Source: JAVZYK01 sp049699715 (GTDB lineage Archaea > Nanobdellota > Nanobdellia > Pacearchaeales > UBA284). Taken from it: a stretch of 60,573 nucleotides of DNA. The first letter of the stretch is position 1, and each line of letters begins with the position of its first letter. The translations under genes and the position numbers were made by a program. The stretch lies in NCBI GenBank assembly GCA_049699715.1, contig JBNAVB010000002.1:1-60573 (forward strand). Direction: 5' to 3'. Below are positions 15,311 to 27,200 of this stretch, piece after piece. A model generated the notes under the pieces. The model did no database searches. It saw only the letters and a program-made list of their open reading frames with translations, and was not told the DNA's origin.

Positions 15311-16789
15311 TTAATAGCTCTTTGCGATGTAAGCAATGACAGTTGCTTTCCTGCCGCAGATTGCGCACTTGCCCCGGGGGGTTTCTTTTTTATCGTGTCT
15401 TATACCTCTTACTGAAGCCAGCAAATTCTTCTCAACTATTTCTGCGCATTTCTCTCCATCTTTGCTTATACTACAGAAATTGCATCTTACGATTTTTTTC
15501 TCGTTCAAGGCTTTTCTTATTTCATCTTTGTTTTTGCAATCTGTAATCATACTCTTAAACCATAAATCCGCTTTCTTCTTAAGTCTTTCATCATATAAAG
15601 TTCCCTGTTTTTTTATTTCAGTTAAAAGCTTTTTGTCGTCGATAATTCTCTTTTCTTTCAAATCCCTTAAAAACAATGTGACCTTTTTGCTTTTCAGCTC
15701 CTTTTCTCCGAATTCTATTCTTAGAGGGACTCCTTTCATCTCCCAAAAGAAAAACTTTTCGCCTGGTCTGTCCCCTCCTTTGTCTATTTTTGTTCTTATC
15801 TCCGCTTTCTTTAGTTCTTGCTCGATTTGCTCAACTTTTTTGAAGATGCTCGCTTTATTGTTATTGTTAAATATAGGTACAATTATCACTTGGATTGGTG
15901 ATATTATGAAAGGCAGTACTAATCCAGAATCATCCCCATGAACTGATATCACAGAAGCAAAAATTCTTGAGATTGCTGGCCCGTAGCAAGTCTGATAGAC
16001 ATATTTTTCTTTTCCATCCTTGTCTTTAAACTTGACATTGAAAACTTTTGCGAAACCTTGCCCGAGATAGTGCGTAGAGGGCTGCTGTATAACGCGGCCG
16101 TCTGGCATTAACGAGTCAGAACCTATAGTATAAACTGCCCCAGGAAACTTGTCCCATTCTGGTCTTCTAAGCGCGATGAAAGGAATCCCAAGCTTTTGAT
16201 GCATTAAATTTTCAGTCGTGCCAATGTCTTCAAGAACCTGTTTTTCAGCGTCTTTTTCTGTGGCGAAACAGTCATGCCCTTCAATCCAGTAAAACTCTCT
16301 ACTCCTAATAAAAGGCCTTGTAGCTTTAGTCTCGTATCTCCATACTTGGGCGCGTTGATACATTTTAAAAGGCAGATCTTTATAACCCCTAATCCATAAA
16401 GAATACATCTGATACATTGCTGTTTCGCTTGTCGGCCTCAATGCCATCTTTTCCTCAAGAGCAGAATCAGCAGCATGAGTCACCCAGAAAACCTGTGGCG
16501 AGAATCCTTTAATATGCTCACCTTCAAGCTTAAAGTTCTTTTCAGGAATTACGGCCGGGAACCATGCAGGCTCGTGCCCTTTGCTTTGCAAGTCTTCCTC
16601 TAGAAAATCATACATCTTTTCCATGCATCTAACCGCCCAGGGCCTGAAAACAAGGAATCCCTTGACATTATATCTCAAGTCCGCAAGCTCGGCTTTGTCG
16701 ATTATTTCTGAGAACCATTCCGAAAAATTGGCATTTTTCTTGATGTTGAAAGTGACTTTCCTGCTCTGCTTTTTCGCTCCCTTTTCCAT
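15311..16789 (-). CDS. proS: Prolyl-tRNA synthetase (archaeal/eukaryotic type)
   Basis: Class II synthetase, 492 aa from ATG 16789. Motifs: FLVFRPWAVRCMEKMY (motif 1 region), RPTSETAMYQMYSLWI and RAQVWRYETKATRPFIRSREF (motif 2), with the HGDDSGLVLPF segment. The C-terminal zinc-like domain has C..C pairs (CNFC and CAICGR) typical of the archaeal form. The start at 16789 is favoured over 16804 because the minus-strand TATA box is at about 16812-16818, placing transcription start close to 16789 (leaderless). Confidence 0.95.
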   Translation of the reverse strand: MEKGAKKQSRKVTFNIKKNANFSEWFSEIIDKAELADLRYNVKGFLVFRPWAVRCMEKMYDFLEEDLQSKGHEPAWFPAVIPEKNFKLEGEHIKGFSPQVFWVTHAADSALEEKMALRPTSETAMYQMYSLWIRGYKDLPFKMYQRAQVWRYETKATRPFIRSREFYWIEGHDCFATEKDAEKQVLEDIGTTENLMHQKLGIPFIALRRPEWDKFPGAVYTIGSDSLMPDGRVIQQPSTHYLGQGFAKVFNVKFKDKDGKEKYVYQTCYGPAISRIFASVISVHGDDSGLVLPFIISPIQVIIVPIFNNNNKASIFKKVEQIEQELKKAEIRTKIDKGGDRPGEKFFFWEMKGVPLRIEFGEKELKSKKVTLFLRDLKEKRIIDDKKLLTEIKKQGTLYDERLKKKADLWFKSMITDCKNKDEIRKALNEKKIVRCNFCSISKDGEKCAEIVEKNLLASVRGIRHDKKETPRGKCAICGRKATVIAYIAKSY

Positions 16790-16804
16790 GTTAATCCAAA
16801 GCAT

Positions 16805-16872
16805 AAGATATTTTTAAAGGTTTTTAAAAAGTTCAGAGAAACCTTTAAATAAATTGTTTAATAAGTATATAT
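16805..16872. promoter_or_regulatory. Divergent promoter with mirrored BRE/TATA elements
   Basis: TTTAAAGGTTT (16813-16823) and AAACCTTTAAA (16839-16849) are an exact 11-bp inverted repeat. Read outward, each arm is a BRE-plus-TATA element (AAACC-TTTAAA). Each is about 25 nt from the start codon it serves: proS at 16789 on the minus strand, the HTH gene at 16873 on the plus strand. Confidence 0.7.
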
Positions 16873-17454
16873 ATGAGTATACTTGAAAAAGAGGATGAGC
16901 TAAAGAATATTCTCGATATCTTGAAGAATGTCAAAAAAGCGCTTAAGACAGACGATATTCTTTTGATGAAAGAGATGTCTAATCGAACTGTGCATAGCGC
17001 CTCTCTTTATAAAGATCCGGATTCTGTAACCATCGCTGTAACCATCTATGCTCTTAGCAAGATAATCGAGAGGAAAAAATATGAGCAGTATAAAGAATGG
17101 CCCTCTTTCTTCACGAGAATAAGCCATGATATGGATTTGGCATTAGCTCACCTTAGCAAGAATCAAATCAAGGAATTCCGCGATGACTTGCACGATATAA
17201 GAAAAGCAGCGCATCAACTTTCAGGGCATCTCAAACTTTATATCCAAGATGTTTTCAGGCGTGCAAGCATCAATAAAGCTTCAAGGCTTTATGAGCACGG
17301 AATTTCGATGGAAGAAACAGCATCACTTCTCGATATTACGGCGTGGGAGCTTGCAGAATATGTGGGAATGACTGGTATAGGGGATGTGGATTTGAGCGTA
17401 ACACTTCCGATTAAAGAAAGAATAAATCTCACAAAAAAACTTTTCGAAAGATGA
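16873..17454 (+). CDS. HTH-containing partner of a PIN-like protein
   Basis: 193 aa, soluble and mostly helical. The C-terminal part (about residues 138-170, ASRLYEHGISMEETASLL then DITAWELAEYVG) looks like the helix-turn-helix found in small archaeal antitoxins of the UPF0175 kind. The N-terminal 130 residues are helical with no known domain. The stop overlaps the ATG of the PIN-like gene by 4 nt, so the two are translationally coupled. An antitoxin-like or regulatory partner is plausible; a housekeeping RNA-processing role is the alternative. Confidence 0.7.
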   Translation: MSILEKEDELKNILDILKNVKKALKTDDILLMKEMSNRTVHSASLYKDPDSVTIAVTIYALSKIIERKKYEQYKEWPSFFTRISHDMDLALAHLSKNQIKEFRDDLHDIRKAAHQLSGHLKLYIQDVFRRASINKASRLYEHGISMEETASLLDITAWELAEYVGMTGIGDVDLSVTLPIKERINLTKKLFER

Positions 17455-18110
17455 AAGCATTAATTTTTGATTCATCGAGCATCATTACTCTAACGCTTAA
17501 TGACTTGCTTTTTATTCTAAAGCCTCTCAAAAAGTTGTTTGGAGGAGAATTCTATATCACAGAATCAGTGAAATACGAACTTATCGATCGCTCCCTTGAA
17601 ATAAAGAGGTTCAAGCTCGAAGCACTAATGATAAAAAAATTGATAGATGAGGGTGTGATTAAGATAAAAGAAGATGGAATTGTTGAAAAAGAAATAAAAA
17701 CCTTGCTCAATGTGGCGAATAACACATTTGAAGTAGATGGGGAAAACTTGAGGATAATCCATGAAGGCGAAGCCTCCTGTCTTTCGCTTTACAATTTCTT
17801 ACCTACTGAAAAGAAGGCAATTGTTATCGATGAAAGAACCACAAGAATGCTGTGCGAGTCCCCAGAAAATCTTCACAAACTGCTTGAAAGCAAGAACCAT
17901 AGGAAAGTTAAAGCGAATATCATCAATTATAGTTTTTTCAAGAAATTTAAGGTGATTCGCTCTTCTGAACTAGCTTATCTTGCTTACAAAGCAGGCATCA
18001 TTTCATTGCCGGGGAAATCTACAGAGGCGATAGAGGCCATTCTCTACGCGCTGAAATATAAAGGTTGCGCGATATCTCATAATGAAATTCGCGAGGCGAA
18101 GAATTTCTAG
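17451..18110 (+). CDS. PIN-like domain protein
   Basis: 219 aa with the acidic residues of a PIN nuclease in the right order: D7 (LIFDSSSI), E43 (VKYELID), E107 (HEGEASCLSL) and D127 (VIDERTTRML). The family cuts RNA with Mg2+; many are VapC-type toxins. It is longer than VapC (about 130 aa); residues 145-219 form an extra helical region. Coupled by ATGA overlap to the HTH gene upstream. Whether this is a toxin-antitoxin pair or a DPANN housekeeping nuclease is not settled by the sequence. Confidence 0.72.
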   Translation: MKALIFDSSSIITLTLNDLLFILKPLKKLFGGEFYITESVKYELIDRSLEIKRFKLEALMIKKLIDEGVIKIKEDGIVEKEIKTLLNVANNTFEVDGENLRIIHEGEASCLSLYNFLPTEKKAIVIDERTTRMLCESPENLHKLLESKNHRKVKANIINYSFFKKFKVIRSSELAYLAYKAGIISLPGKSTEAIEAILYALKYKGCAISHNEIREAKNF

Positions 18111-18123
18111 ATTCAAGCTCAAA

Positions 18124-19164
18124 ATGCCTAAAAATAAGCTTTTGGAAGAAAAAGAAGAGTTGAAAGAAGCGCTTTACTACAGAAAGCTCAAGAATGAGCT
18201 TGTTAGATGTAATCTTTGTCCAAGATTCTGTGTTATAAAAAACGGCTCGAGGGGAAATTGTGGTGTTCGTGAGAACCTTAATGGTAAACTGTATTCTATG
18301 GTTTACGGAAAGCCTTGTAACATTGCTCTGGATCCAATCGAGAAAAAACCCTTCTACAATTTCTTACCAAGCTCAAAATCTTTGAGTATAGCAACAGTTG
18401 GCTGTAATTTGCATTGCGCCCATTGCCAAAACTGGGAAATATCACAGGCAAAAATAGAAGATGTTCCTTACATTGCAGCTTCTCCATTACAGATAGTTCA
18501 ACAAGCAAAACTAAAACAAGCACAAAGCATCTCCTACACCTATACCGAGCCTACAATTTTCTATGAATATATGCTTGACATAGCAAAAATAGCAAAAAAA
18601 GAGAAATTGAGAAACAATATTGTGAGTAACGGCTTTATCAATCCTCTTCCTTTGAAAAAGCTCTGCGCTTTTATTGATGCTGCAAACATCGATTTGAAAG
18701 GCAATTCTTTATTTTATGAAAAGATATGTCAAGGCAAGATTGAACCCGTTCTAGAAACAATAAAACTATTGCACCAGAAGAAAGTTTGGGTTGAAATCAC
18801 AAATCTGATAGTCCCGGGCTACAACGACAACGTTGAAGATATAAAGAAAATGGTCTCATGGATTCAAGAAAATCTCGGCAATGATGTTCCTTTGCATTTC
18901 TCAGCTTTTTATCCTTGTTATAAGCTCATGAATGTCAAGCCTACCCCCCCCGAGTTTCTCGTGAAAGCCCGCATGATCGCCAAGAGCATGGGCTTAAATT
19001 ATGTCTACACAGGCAACATTGCTGATGTTGAAGGAAGCACAACATTCTGCCCTAAGTGCGGTGCGAAATTAATCACAAGACAAGGCTTCTTTGTTGCTGA
19101 AAACAAGATTATTGGTGGTAAATGTCCTTTCTGCAAAGAGAAAATAGCCGGAGTTTGGGAATAA
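18124..19164 (+). CDS. Radical SAM enzyme of the AmmeMemoRadiSam type (AmrS-like)
   Basis: 346 aa from ATG 18124, which avoids overlap with the PIN gene (an upstream ATG at 18082 is possible). The 4Fe-4S motif is CNLHCAHCQNW at about residue 98-108. Preceding Cys pairs (CNLCPRFC, about 28-35) and the terminal zinc-ribbon (CPKC and CPFC, about 310-338) match the AmrS/PflA-related family, as do YTYTEPTIFYEY and NIDLKG. Its usual partners AMMECR1 and Memo are not in this window. Confidence 0.88.
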   Translation: MPKNKLLEEKEELKEALYYRKLKNELVRCNLCPRFCVIKNGSRGNCGVRENLNGKLYSMVYGKPCNIALDPIEKKPFYNFLPSSKSLSIATVGCNLHCAHCQNWEISQAKIEDVPYIAASPLQIVQQAKLKQAQSISYTYTEPTIFYEYMLDIAKIAKKEKLRNNIVSNGFINPLPLKKLCAFIDAANIDLKGNSLFYEKICQGKIEPVLETIKLLHQKKVWVEITNLIVPGYNDNVEDIKKMVSWIQENLGNDVPLHFSAFYPCYKLMNVKPTPPEFLVKARMIAKSMGLNYVYTGNIADVEGSTTFCPKCGAKLITRQGFFVAENKIIGGKCPFCKEKIAGVWE

Positions 19165-19182
19165 ATTTGGAGATAATTTTGC

Positions 19183-20907
19183 TTATCTTCTGCTCATCAA
19201 ATGCGCGAAGATCGCGGCAGCAGCAATAACTACAACCACAATCAAGATTATCCACCAGTTTCCAGAAGCCCATCCGATGAAAGTGTGCCATATAATCAAT
19301 CCAGTGAAAGGTGGTTTCTCAGTGGAAGCCAAAGCAACGCTTGAGAAGTGTGACACTTTGGCTGTCACTACCCTGGCATCTTTGTCATCAACACTGGCCA
19401 GAGTCAACCATCTGCCTTCGCTAGGGCTATAAGTTATTATAAACGCATTTGCACTTTCTGATACTTCATACTCATTGTATCTAATCTTAATCTCAGCATC
19501 TTTGTCAAAGGTTATGTCGCTAGGCAATAGAAGGTAAGCTCTCACAAGATAAAAGTTCTGAGCAGGATATGGAATTGCGTCTGCTCTTAAGCTTATTACC
19601 TCTCCTGGTTCCATACATCTTCCATCAATTTTTATTTGAGTTCCTTTGTAAACTTTTAATGAAGCTAATCCATCATCGCTTGTCTCTATCAAGTCCTCGC
19701 TCAATGGCGTGCAAGATCCTTGTGGCTGCTGACTTTGGTTTGTTTGATTAGTCTGATTTGTTTGATTCTGTTGTTGGCAATCCTGTGGGCAGTATATATT
19801 TTCTTGATATTCACAGAGGCCATTGCCGCAAATCGGTCCAGGGCTTCCACCTCCCCCACCGCCACCTCCGCCGCCAGTTCCGGTGATTGTTATATTTACT
19901 GGGGAGGTGAAATTGTTATTCCAGTTTCCACATTCTTCATTAGAATCCACAACAATTCTTGGGGTGAAAGTTCCTCTGCCCGAAGCTTCCCATGTATCTG
20001 AACCACTCTTTGTCTCGCCCACAGCCACAGAACCTAAATTAATAGTCACTAAAAGCTGGTTTTGTCTATATACCCTTACAACAACTCCCGTGGCGTTTAT
20101 TGAAGTGTTCCTAGCAACATTTGTAACATTTACTCTGAATGTGACTGTTTCTCCTTCCCTGACACTATTGTCGGAAACGCTGAATGATTCTAATGCAATA
20201 TCAGAGCCAGAAACATTGAAAGTTTTATTGCCTTCGGCGAAGTAATACTCATTGTATTGTGTCTTGCCTTCCAAGAGGTTTGTGCCACACATTAATGGTA
20301 TTAAAGTATAAGAAGTATAGTTGCTTGTGCCATTAGTTATATTTCCTAAGTTCCTTGAAGGTGGCACCACATTCTGGCCTATAAAATAACTTATAACATT
20401 AGTCGCAGTGTCATTACCAACATTGCTCACATTGACATTGAAATTGACATTGGATTTTGCGATGTATCCCTCGACAGGAGCAGGGGGCATTACAATATCC
20501 ATGGTCAAGAACGGCCTTCCTCCAACTACTATTAATATCGAAGAGTTTTTAGTGCAGTTCTCTCCAGTAATGCTGTTCACAACAAGAATACTAACATTGT
20601 AGCTTCCTGGGGCAGTTGAGTTCATGAGCCATTGTGATGTTGTAAAAGGGGCTGTAGCAGTAGGATTTGCGCTAAGGTTCACTAAGCCACCAACAGGGTT
20701 CCAACTCAAAAGAGCAGTGCCAGTCCATCCTGACATTCCGTTGAAAAAGCTGACATTAAAGGTCTCTCCTAAAATCACAGGATTTGGGTGACTCAAAGTT
20801 CCGTTACACTCTTGCGCTGCTGCTATCGCAGAGCCGAACACAGCCATAATTCCTACTATAATCGCTACTAATCCTGCCAAAATTATTAATTTTATTTTTG
20901 TGTCCAT
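19183..20907 (-). CDS. Membrane-anchored CARDB-repeat surface protein
   Basis: 574 aa from ATG 20907; a longer frame to 20991 would overlap the next gene. Residues 5-28 are a signal peptide or anchor. Ig-like CARDB-type repeats fill residues 35-355 (VNVSNVGNDTATNVISYF; VNVTNVARNTSINATGVVV), rich in N-x-S/T sequons. A poly-Gly linker (about 10 G), a Cys-rich CGNGLCEYQEN motif ending CPQDC, and a Gln/Asn/Thr linker follow. The C-terminus has one membrane helix (WWIILIVVVVIAAAAIF) and a short Arg tail. Last gene of the four-gene surface operon. Confidence 0.85.
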   Translation of the reverse strand: MDTKIKLIILAGLVAIIVGIMAVFGSAIAAAQECNGTLSHPNPVILGETFNVSFFNGMSGWTGTALLSWNPVGGLVNLSANPTATAPFTTSQWLMNSTAPGSYNVSILVVNSITGENCTKNSSILIVVGGRPFLTMDIVMPPAPVEGYIAKSNVNFNVNVSNVGNDTATNVISYFIGQNVVPPSRNLGNITNGTSNYTSYTLIPLMCGTNLLEGKTQYNEYYFAEGNKTFNVSGSDIALESFSVSDNSVREGETVTFRVNVTNVARNTSINATGVVVRVYRQNQLLVTINLGSVAVGETKSGSDTWEASGRGTFTPRIVVDSNEECGNWNNNFTSPVNITITGTGGGGGGGGGGSPGPICGNGLCEYQENIYCPQDCQQQNQTNQTNQTNQSQQPQGSCTPLSEDLIETSDDGLASLKVYKGTQIKIDGRCMEPGEVISLRADAIPYPAQNFYLVRAYLLLPSDITFDKDAEIKIRYNEYEVSESANAFIITYSPSEGRWLTLASVDDKDARVVTAKVSHFSSVALASTEKPPFTGLIIWHTFIGWASGNWWIILIVVVVIAAAAIFAHLMSRR

Positions 20908-20914
20908 TTTAATC

Positions 20915-21286
20915 TTATTTTTTCTTTTGTTGTGGTTTAGGATTGTATCCTGGGACATTCCCAAGCATCCATCTTGCTGCCTCCCCATCATTGATTTTTT
21001 TATTACTATAAGCTTCTGTTATCTTTTCTCTTACATTTACATTTCGATCAAGATACTTGCTCAATATTCTAAAACCTGTCTGATAATCTTCCTTTCTTTC
21101 TTTAATACTTTTTAAGCTGTCTGTTAGTTCCTCCAATTTGCTTTTTGTTTTATTTAATTCTATAGCCATTTTTGTATAATTCCTTTTCGACTCATTTTTT
21201 CCTATAAAATATCCTGTGGTTCCAACAATAGCTAAAACAACGATTCCTATAGCATACTTCAATCCATTTTTATTGTTCATTTTCAT
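20915..21286 (-). CDS. Small membrane-anchored coiled-coil protein
   Basis: 123 aa: an N-terminal helix (YAIGIVVLAIVGTTGYFIG, residues 11-29), then a Lys/Glu coiled coil to about residue 75, and a soluble end with WMLGNVPGYNPKPQQKKK. Function unknown. The ATG overlaps the stop of the 2054-aa protein by 4 nt and the stop is 7 nt from the next start, so it is tightly embedded in the surface operon, where it could act as an assembly or anchoring partner. Confidence 0.8.
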   Translation of the reverse strand: MKMNNKNGLKYAIGIVVLAIVGTTGYFIGKNESKRNYTKMAIELNKTKSKLEELTDSLKSIKERKEDYQTGFRILSKYLDRNVNVREKITEAYSNKKINDGEAARWMLGNVPGYNPKPQQKKK

Positions 21287-24200
21287 GTAACAATTACAGG
21301 TTTACTTGGGATTATTAATTCATTTATCCCCTCGATTGCGCCGACATTGAAAGTTCCTGTTGCAGTAGCATTTACATGCCATTGGGCAACAACAAAGCCT
21401 CCAGGAGCTAAGTAAATGTAGCTTTGTACAGGGTCTATAGGTGTTAATCCTGCAGGGTTGATTGTCAACAAAACAGGAAAATCATAAAACGCTTGGCTTG
21501 CGAATGAATTTTGTATAGGTAAGTATGTTGTGAAAATAGTGTACAATGGAGGATTCTGATTGTCAATGAAAATCTCTCTAGTGTCATTGCTTACAATGTC
21601 ATTAACACTCCATACAACTAAGTCTAAAGTTTTGAAATCATTGCTTGAGTTAGTGTCCACCGCAACAGCTGCTTTAATTCTCAAAGTGTGTGTTCCCTTA
21701 GGAGTTGAAGTGTAATTGAACGATACAATCTGAGAGTCTCCGGTATTTAGGCTTATATTTTTCGTTTCTATAACAACTGTCACAGGATTTCCATTAACAA
21801 TGTAAGTGTCAGTGAAGTTAATAAGCACATTAGATTCATTAACATTCCCCCTATTCGTTACGATTGCACTTACATTCAATAAGTCATTCAAATAAACTGT
21901 TCTATTATCCCTGCCATTTATCTTGACTTGCCATATATTATCTACACTTACATCATGTATTGCAGGAATCACATTTATGAAATGCGTCGCGCTTCCATTA
22001 GTATAATTCTGGTTCCCATCATAATAAGCAGTTATGTTGTAATACCCTGGAATGTTATAGCTAGTTATTGAAGTCAAAGGCGAGTTTCCATATGCGAATT
22101 GTGTTCCATTTCTTGTCAAATTGAGAAGCCCTGTTGTTGGCGTGAGCAATACAGCCGTATGGTTGACTGCTTGGCCCTCTGTTATTGTGATGTCGCCGTT
22201 TGTTCCATTCAAGTATAATATTAGCGAAGAGTTGGCTTTGTTGATTGTCAAGAAATAAGTAACTGAAGCAGCACTATGATTAGAATCGCCTGTGCTGTAA
22301 GCAGTGAAATTATAAACTCCTGCCGCAAGATTGCTGAAATTCTCAGTATAGCTTGGAGTAGGCCCTGCAATAAGCGAACCATTTCTAAAGATTGAGACAT
22401 TTCCGTAGAGTGTTGAAGCATTGAACTTTAGAGTTTCATTGGCATAAGTTACAGTTAAGTTGCCTTCTGTTCCATTAAGCCACAAATGAATGTCACCTGG
22501 AAGTAAAGGTGAAACAATTAGGATGTTGCTGATGCTTGCCGCAGTCCAGTTTTGCGATCCAGTTGTGTTGCACACATAAGTGTAGTTGCCTACGGGCAAA
22601 GTCGCTACATTACTTACGAGATTGTAGCCAGAAGCGACAAGCGAATCATTCCTGTACAGGTTCAATAAAACTTCATTGTTGTTTGCTGCGCAAGTCACAT
22701 TTGTCTGAGTTCCAACAGTAACATTCCATGATGGCAATGCACTCAAGTTCAAGACTGTAGCGCCTTGATTAACAACTAAGGTTCTTAATGGAGTCGAGCC
22801 AGCGCTATAGTTCTGATTCCCTGTTGTGTTATAAACATAATTGTAAACTCCAGCGCCTAAAGTTCTTATATCGCTCGCAGGATCGCCACTAACAACAAAC
22901 GAGTTATTTCTGTACAGATTATAAATTATACCCGAGACATTTAAGTCGCTCCATCCAGTTGCATTTGTAACAGCAGGATAAGTAACAGTTAAATTGCTCT
23001 CGCTTCCATTCAGCGCGAGATGTAAGAAGTTTGCTATATTTTCTTGTGTTACAACATACTGCATTATCGGAGTTTGATTATAATTATTTGAAGTGTCGCG
23101 AGCGAACCATCTGTAGCTGTGGTTTCCAACGGCTAATCCGGTGAAGCTGTAGCTGCATAAAGTATCATTTACTGGCAGTCCAGGCATACATGTAGGTGTA
23201 TAATTAACGCCGTTGAACTCAAACCAAGCTTGAGCAACAGCGACATTGTCTTGCCATGTTATGTTGAACCAGTAGACTTGCGTTGGTGAATAGACTTGGG
23301 GGCTTGGAGGAGCAACAGTTATGTTCAGATACCAAGGAGGTATGAAATCTCCTACCTGTATAATGTTCACAGTTCTATTTCTCTCATTGTCTGTAGGATT
23401 AATATCGACATAGCCGACAATTGTGGCATTAACTGTTATATTATATTGTCCAGGTGCAAAAGCAGAAGGATTGAAAGTCACATTTCCTAGATGGAATTGC
23501 GAAATTGATTGCAAGTAAGAGCTGATGAGATATCTTCCTGTAGAATTTACAAGCCAAACCGTCATGTTGACTTGTTCAGGATTAATTTCAGGATAACCGT
23601 TGTTGTTTATTCTGTATCTAATGTAATAAGTCTCGTTCTGTGACAAGTTCGCAGGATTATCCATAATATCTGTTCCGTTCATTGTTGTGATTCTTATTCC
23701 ATTGATGCTGTTAGTATAATTAGCGACAACCTCAACGTCATGCAATGCGATAATAAAGAACCATGTTTCGCTCACTCCAGTCAAGCTGCCAGAATCAGTG
23801 CACTCAACTCTCCATGAGTGAGTTCCCTTTGCTATACCATTTATAGTAAAATTAGTTGTGGTGTTGTTTTGTGTTATTTGAGATTGATTAGCCACATTAT
23901 CAAGGAAAATTGTGCATGAGAAGCTTAAGTCATTATCATCAGTTGCAATATAAGTAAAATTAATAGTCTGCTGATTGTGGAACATTGTATTGTTCAAAGG
24001 CGACGTTAAATTCACAACTGGTGGTAAGTTTGGCGAAGTTGTGTTAACGTTAACATATCTTGTCTCGCTGACATTCCAGTTATTGCTCGTATCATTTGCA
24101 TAGACTCTGAAAATATATAAGCCATCGCTCAATCCAGTTACATTCAAGTAGTAGTTTGGCTCGGCTCCTTCCATAGTGAAATTAGTACCATTCCATTCCA

Positions 24201-27200
24201 ATACTGCAGTGTCTACAGCAACATTATCAGTTATGCTAGTATTAACATAAACATAATTCATGTTGATAGTTGAACCGTTTGTAGGAGTTGGTGACACAAA
24301 AATTATGATAGGGGGGTCTATGTCTCCTGTTCCATTAATTACAGTTATATTATATACAGTATCAGATGAACTTCCGCCTTGCTCACAAGTTGTCGTTACA
24401 GTTATGTTTGAATTTCCAATAGCCGCGGCAGTAACATTCCATTGTGTCACAACTGTAGTGCCATTGCTTATGTTTCCTAAAACATTAACTGGCTGTGTTG
24501 TGTTCAAAACAGAGCTGTTTGAAAAAGTTATTGTTGCATTACAATTTACTACATCACCATTGACAGCAGTAACATTTGCTTCAGTGATGAAAATTTCAGA
24601 AACATTAAATATCGAATTATTTAATGGCTGTGTTATAACAGTTGTTGTATTGCCAAAACTAGGAATAGCTTGGACTACAAACCAAGTTGTCTCGGTTGTA
24701 TTCCAATTGTTGCTCGTATCATTGGCAAAAATCCTAACACTGTAATTTCCGACTTGTAAAGTGTCAGTGAAGTTGTACAAATACTGCTCAGTAATCATGC
24801 CAGGCGCCATTGTATAATTGGCCTGAGTCAAATCAGGATATGTCACTTGCGCTAGCACAGTATCAACTGCTACATTATCTCTAACATAGGATTCAAGCAT
24901 TGTGGCTTGGGTCTGATTAATGACTTGAGGATTTGCGCTGACGTTCCAAACTTCAGGTGGGATCAAGTCAGGGCCTGTAACATTTACAATGAAAGTCCAG
25001 TTTTGTGGAGCAAAGGCGCTATTATTTGCATCATCCCTACATCTAACATTCCAAATGTAAGCACCATTTGCTAAATCGCTATAATCCCAATTTCCATTTG
25101 TCCCATTTGCAGTTTGTCTTGAACCATCAATTTGCCAAATTCCGCTTGTGTTACTATATATATCGCAATCAAGCAGCAAGTCTATATTGTCAGTAACGTT
25201 ATAAATTACAGTCACATTTTCTCCAGTTTGTGCACCATTTGGAGGAAAAATTAAGGTTACAACAGGCGAGGTTGTATCACCAACAACATTCACCCAGTGT
25301 GTTTCATTAGATTCAGAATAATTTTGTGTTCCAGGATATCTTGCAGTGAAATTGTGCAATCCTGGTTCTCGGAATGCAGTAACATAAGTTACAGTATGGT
25401 TGTCTATTGCAATCCATAATCCGTCCATATAAAGCTCAATCTCATAGAGCTGCGGCTGCGGGGCAGGTATACTATCAATCCCTATCTCCCCTATCTCATC
25501 ATCGCTTTCTTCTTCATCAATAAGTGAATCATTCACTGGCGGTTGATAGAAGCTAGGGATAATTAAATAGCCGGTGGCATTGACAGTCTCATTTACATTG
25601 ACAGTTATGTTTCCATCGATTCCGTTTAAAGTTAAATTCACAAGCGAAGCCGCTTTGTCGACATGTAAGCTATTGCCAATGCTCGCTGCACTCCAGTTCT
25701 GGTTTCCATTAGTGCTACAATTGTAATAGTAATAGCCCGCACCCAAAACGTTTACATCAGGATTGCTTACATTCAAATCGTTTCTTTTCAAACTTAAAGT
25801 GACTTGATTTGTATTAGCGCTACATGAAATATTTGTTTGTGTTGGATAAGTTACATTCCACCCAGGAATCGCGTCAAGAGTCAGTATTGTCTGTGCAATA
25901 TTAATTACATAGATAGCAGAAGTGCTTGCGTTCGTGTAATTCTGAGTTTCGCTAACATTACAAACATAATTGTAACCAGCAGGATTTGCAGCAAGCGTGA
26001 TAGGCTCACCGTTTTCATTTGTAATATTAATTCCATCTCGCCATAATTGCGCTGGAGCTTCGGGATTAGTACAAGAGCATAAAGCGATGAAAGGTTGCAT
26101 ATTATAAGTGATAGGGCTTGGAGGAATAAAACTCAAATTACAAGTCGAGTTTATTTTGCTTGTCACATTTAACCATCTTGTGATGCTCTGGCTTGTATAA
26201 TTCTGAGACTGGGGATAATAATAGGTGTAATTATATAATCCAGCGCTCAAGTTTGCTATCTCAGTAGCGGGCGATCCAGTCGCAACAACCTCTCCATTCC
26301 TGGAAAGTGTTGCATTAACAGCTCCTTGGATTATCTCGAGCCAGCCTGTTACATTAGTTATTGTATTTATAGGAACACTTAAGTTGCTCTCATTTCCATT
26401 GAGTGCAAGATGTATGGTATGATTTGCTCTATTTACAACATATATTGCAGTTGCGCTCGCATTTTTATAATTCTGTGTTTCGCTAACATTACACTCATAA
26501 TTATAAGTTCCTGCTCCAAGCAAGACAAATTGGTTGTTCTCTGAATCAATGTTCAATCCATCTCTCCATAATCTCGCTGGGGCTTCTGGGTTAGTGCAGT
26601 AACATGAAGCATTTGTCAAAGTTCCATAAGTTACCGGAGATTGCGGATTAAAGCTTAAGTAGCATGTGGAATTTAATAAAACATTAGTTACATTTACTTG
26701 CCATGCTTTAGTGGCTGTTCCGCCCTTGCCGTCATTCACAATAACATAAACATCATGCAACCCGGAAGCATTGAAATCAGGATGGTAATTATAATTTGTA
26801 GTAGTTGAAACTTCATTTCCGTCCAAGTTCCACGAATAATACAATGGATCATTGTTTGGGTCGTGAGCCCACACTTCAAAATGCAATGTCTCATTTTCAT
26901 TTACATTTGGTGTCATGTCTTGAGGAACCCAGTCATCAATTATAGGATCTTGATTCAAACCATCGAATCTTATTGTTATATGCTCTGACTCGACAAGATG
27001 ATTCCCTAAATCCATTGTTGTGGCATAGTAAGTATGTGTTGTATTCTGAGTTTCGGTCTTGACTTTAACGAATGTGCATGTAGTTTGTCCGTAACAATCT
27101 TTATAGCCCCACTCTTGATTGTCTTCATATATTCTTATCCATCTTATCCCTGCATTGTCAAGATAATCTGTAGCAATTGCCGTCAAAACTGCAGTTGTAT

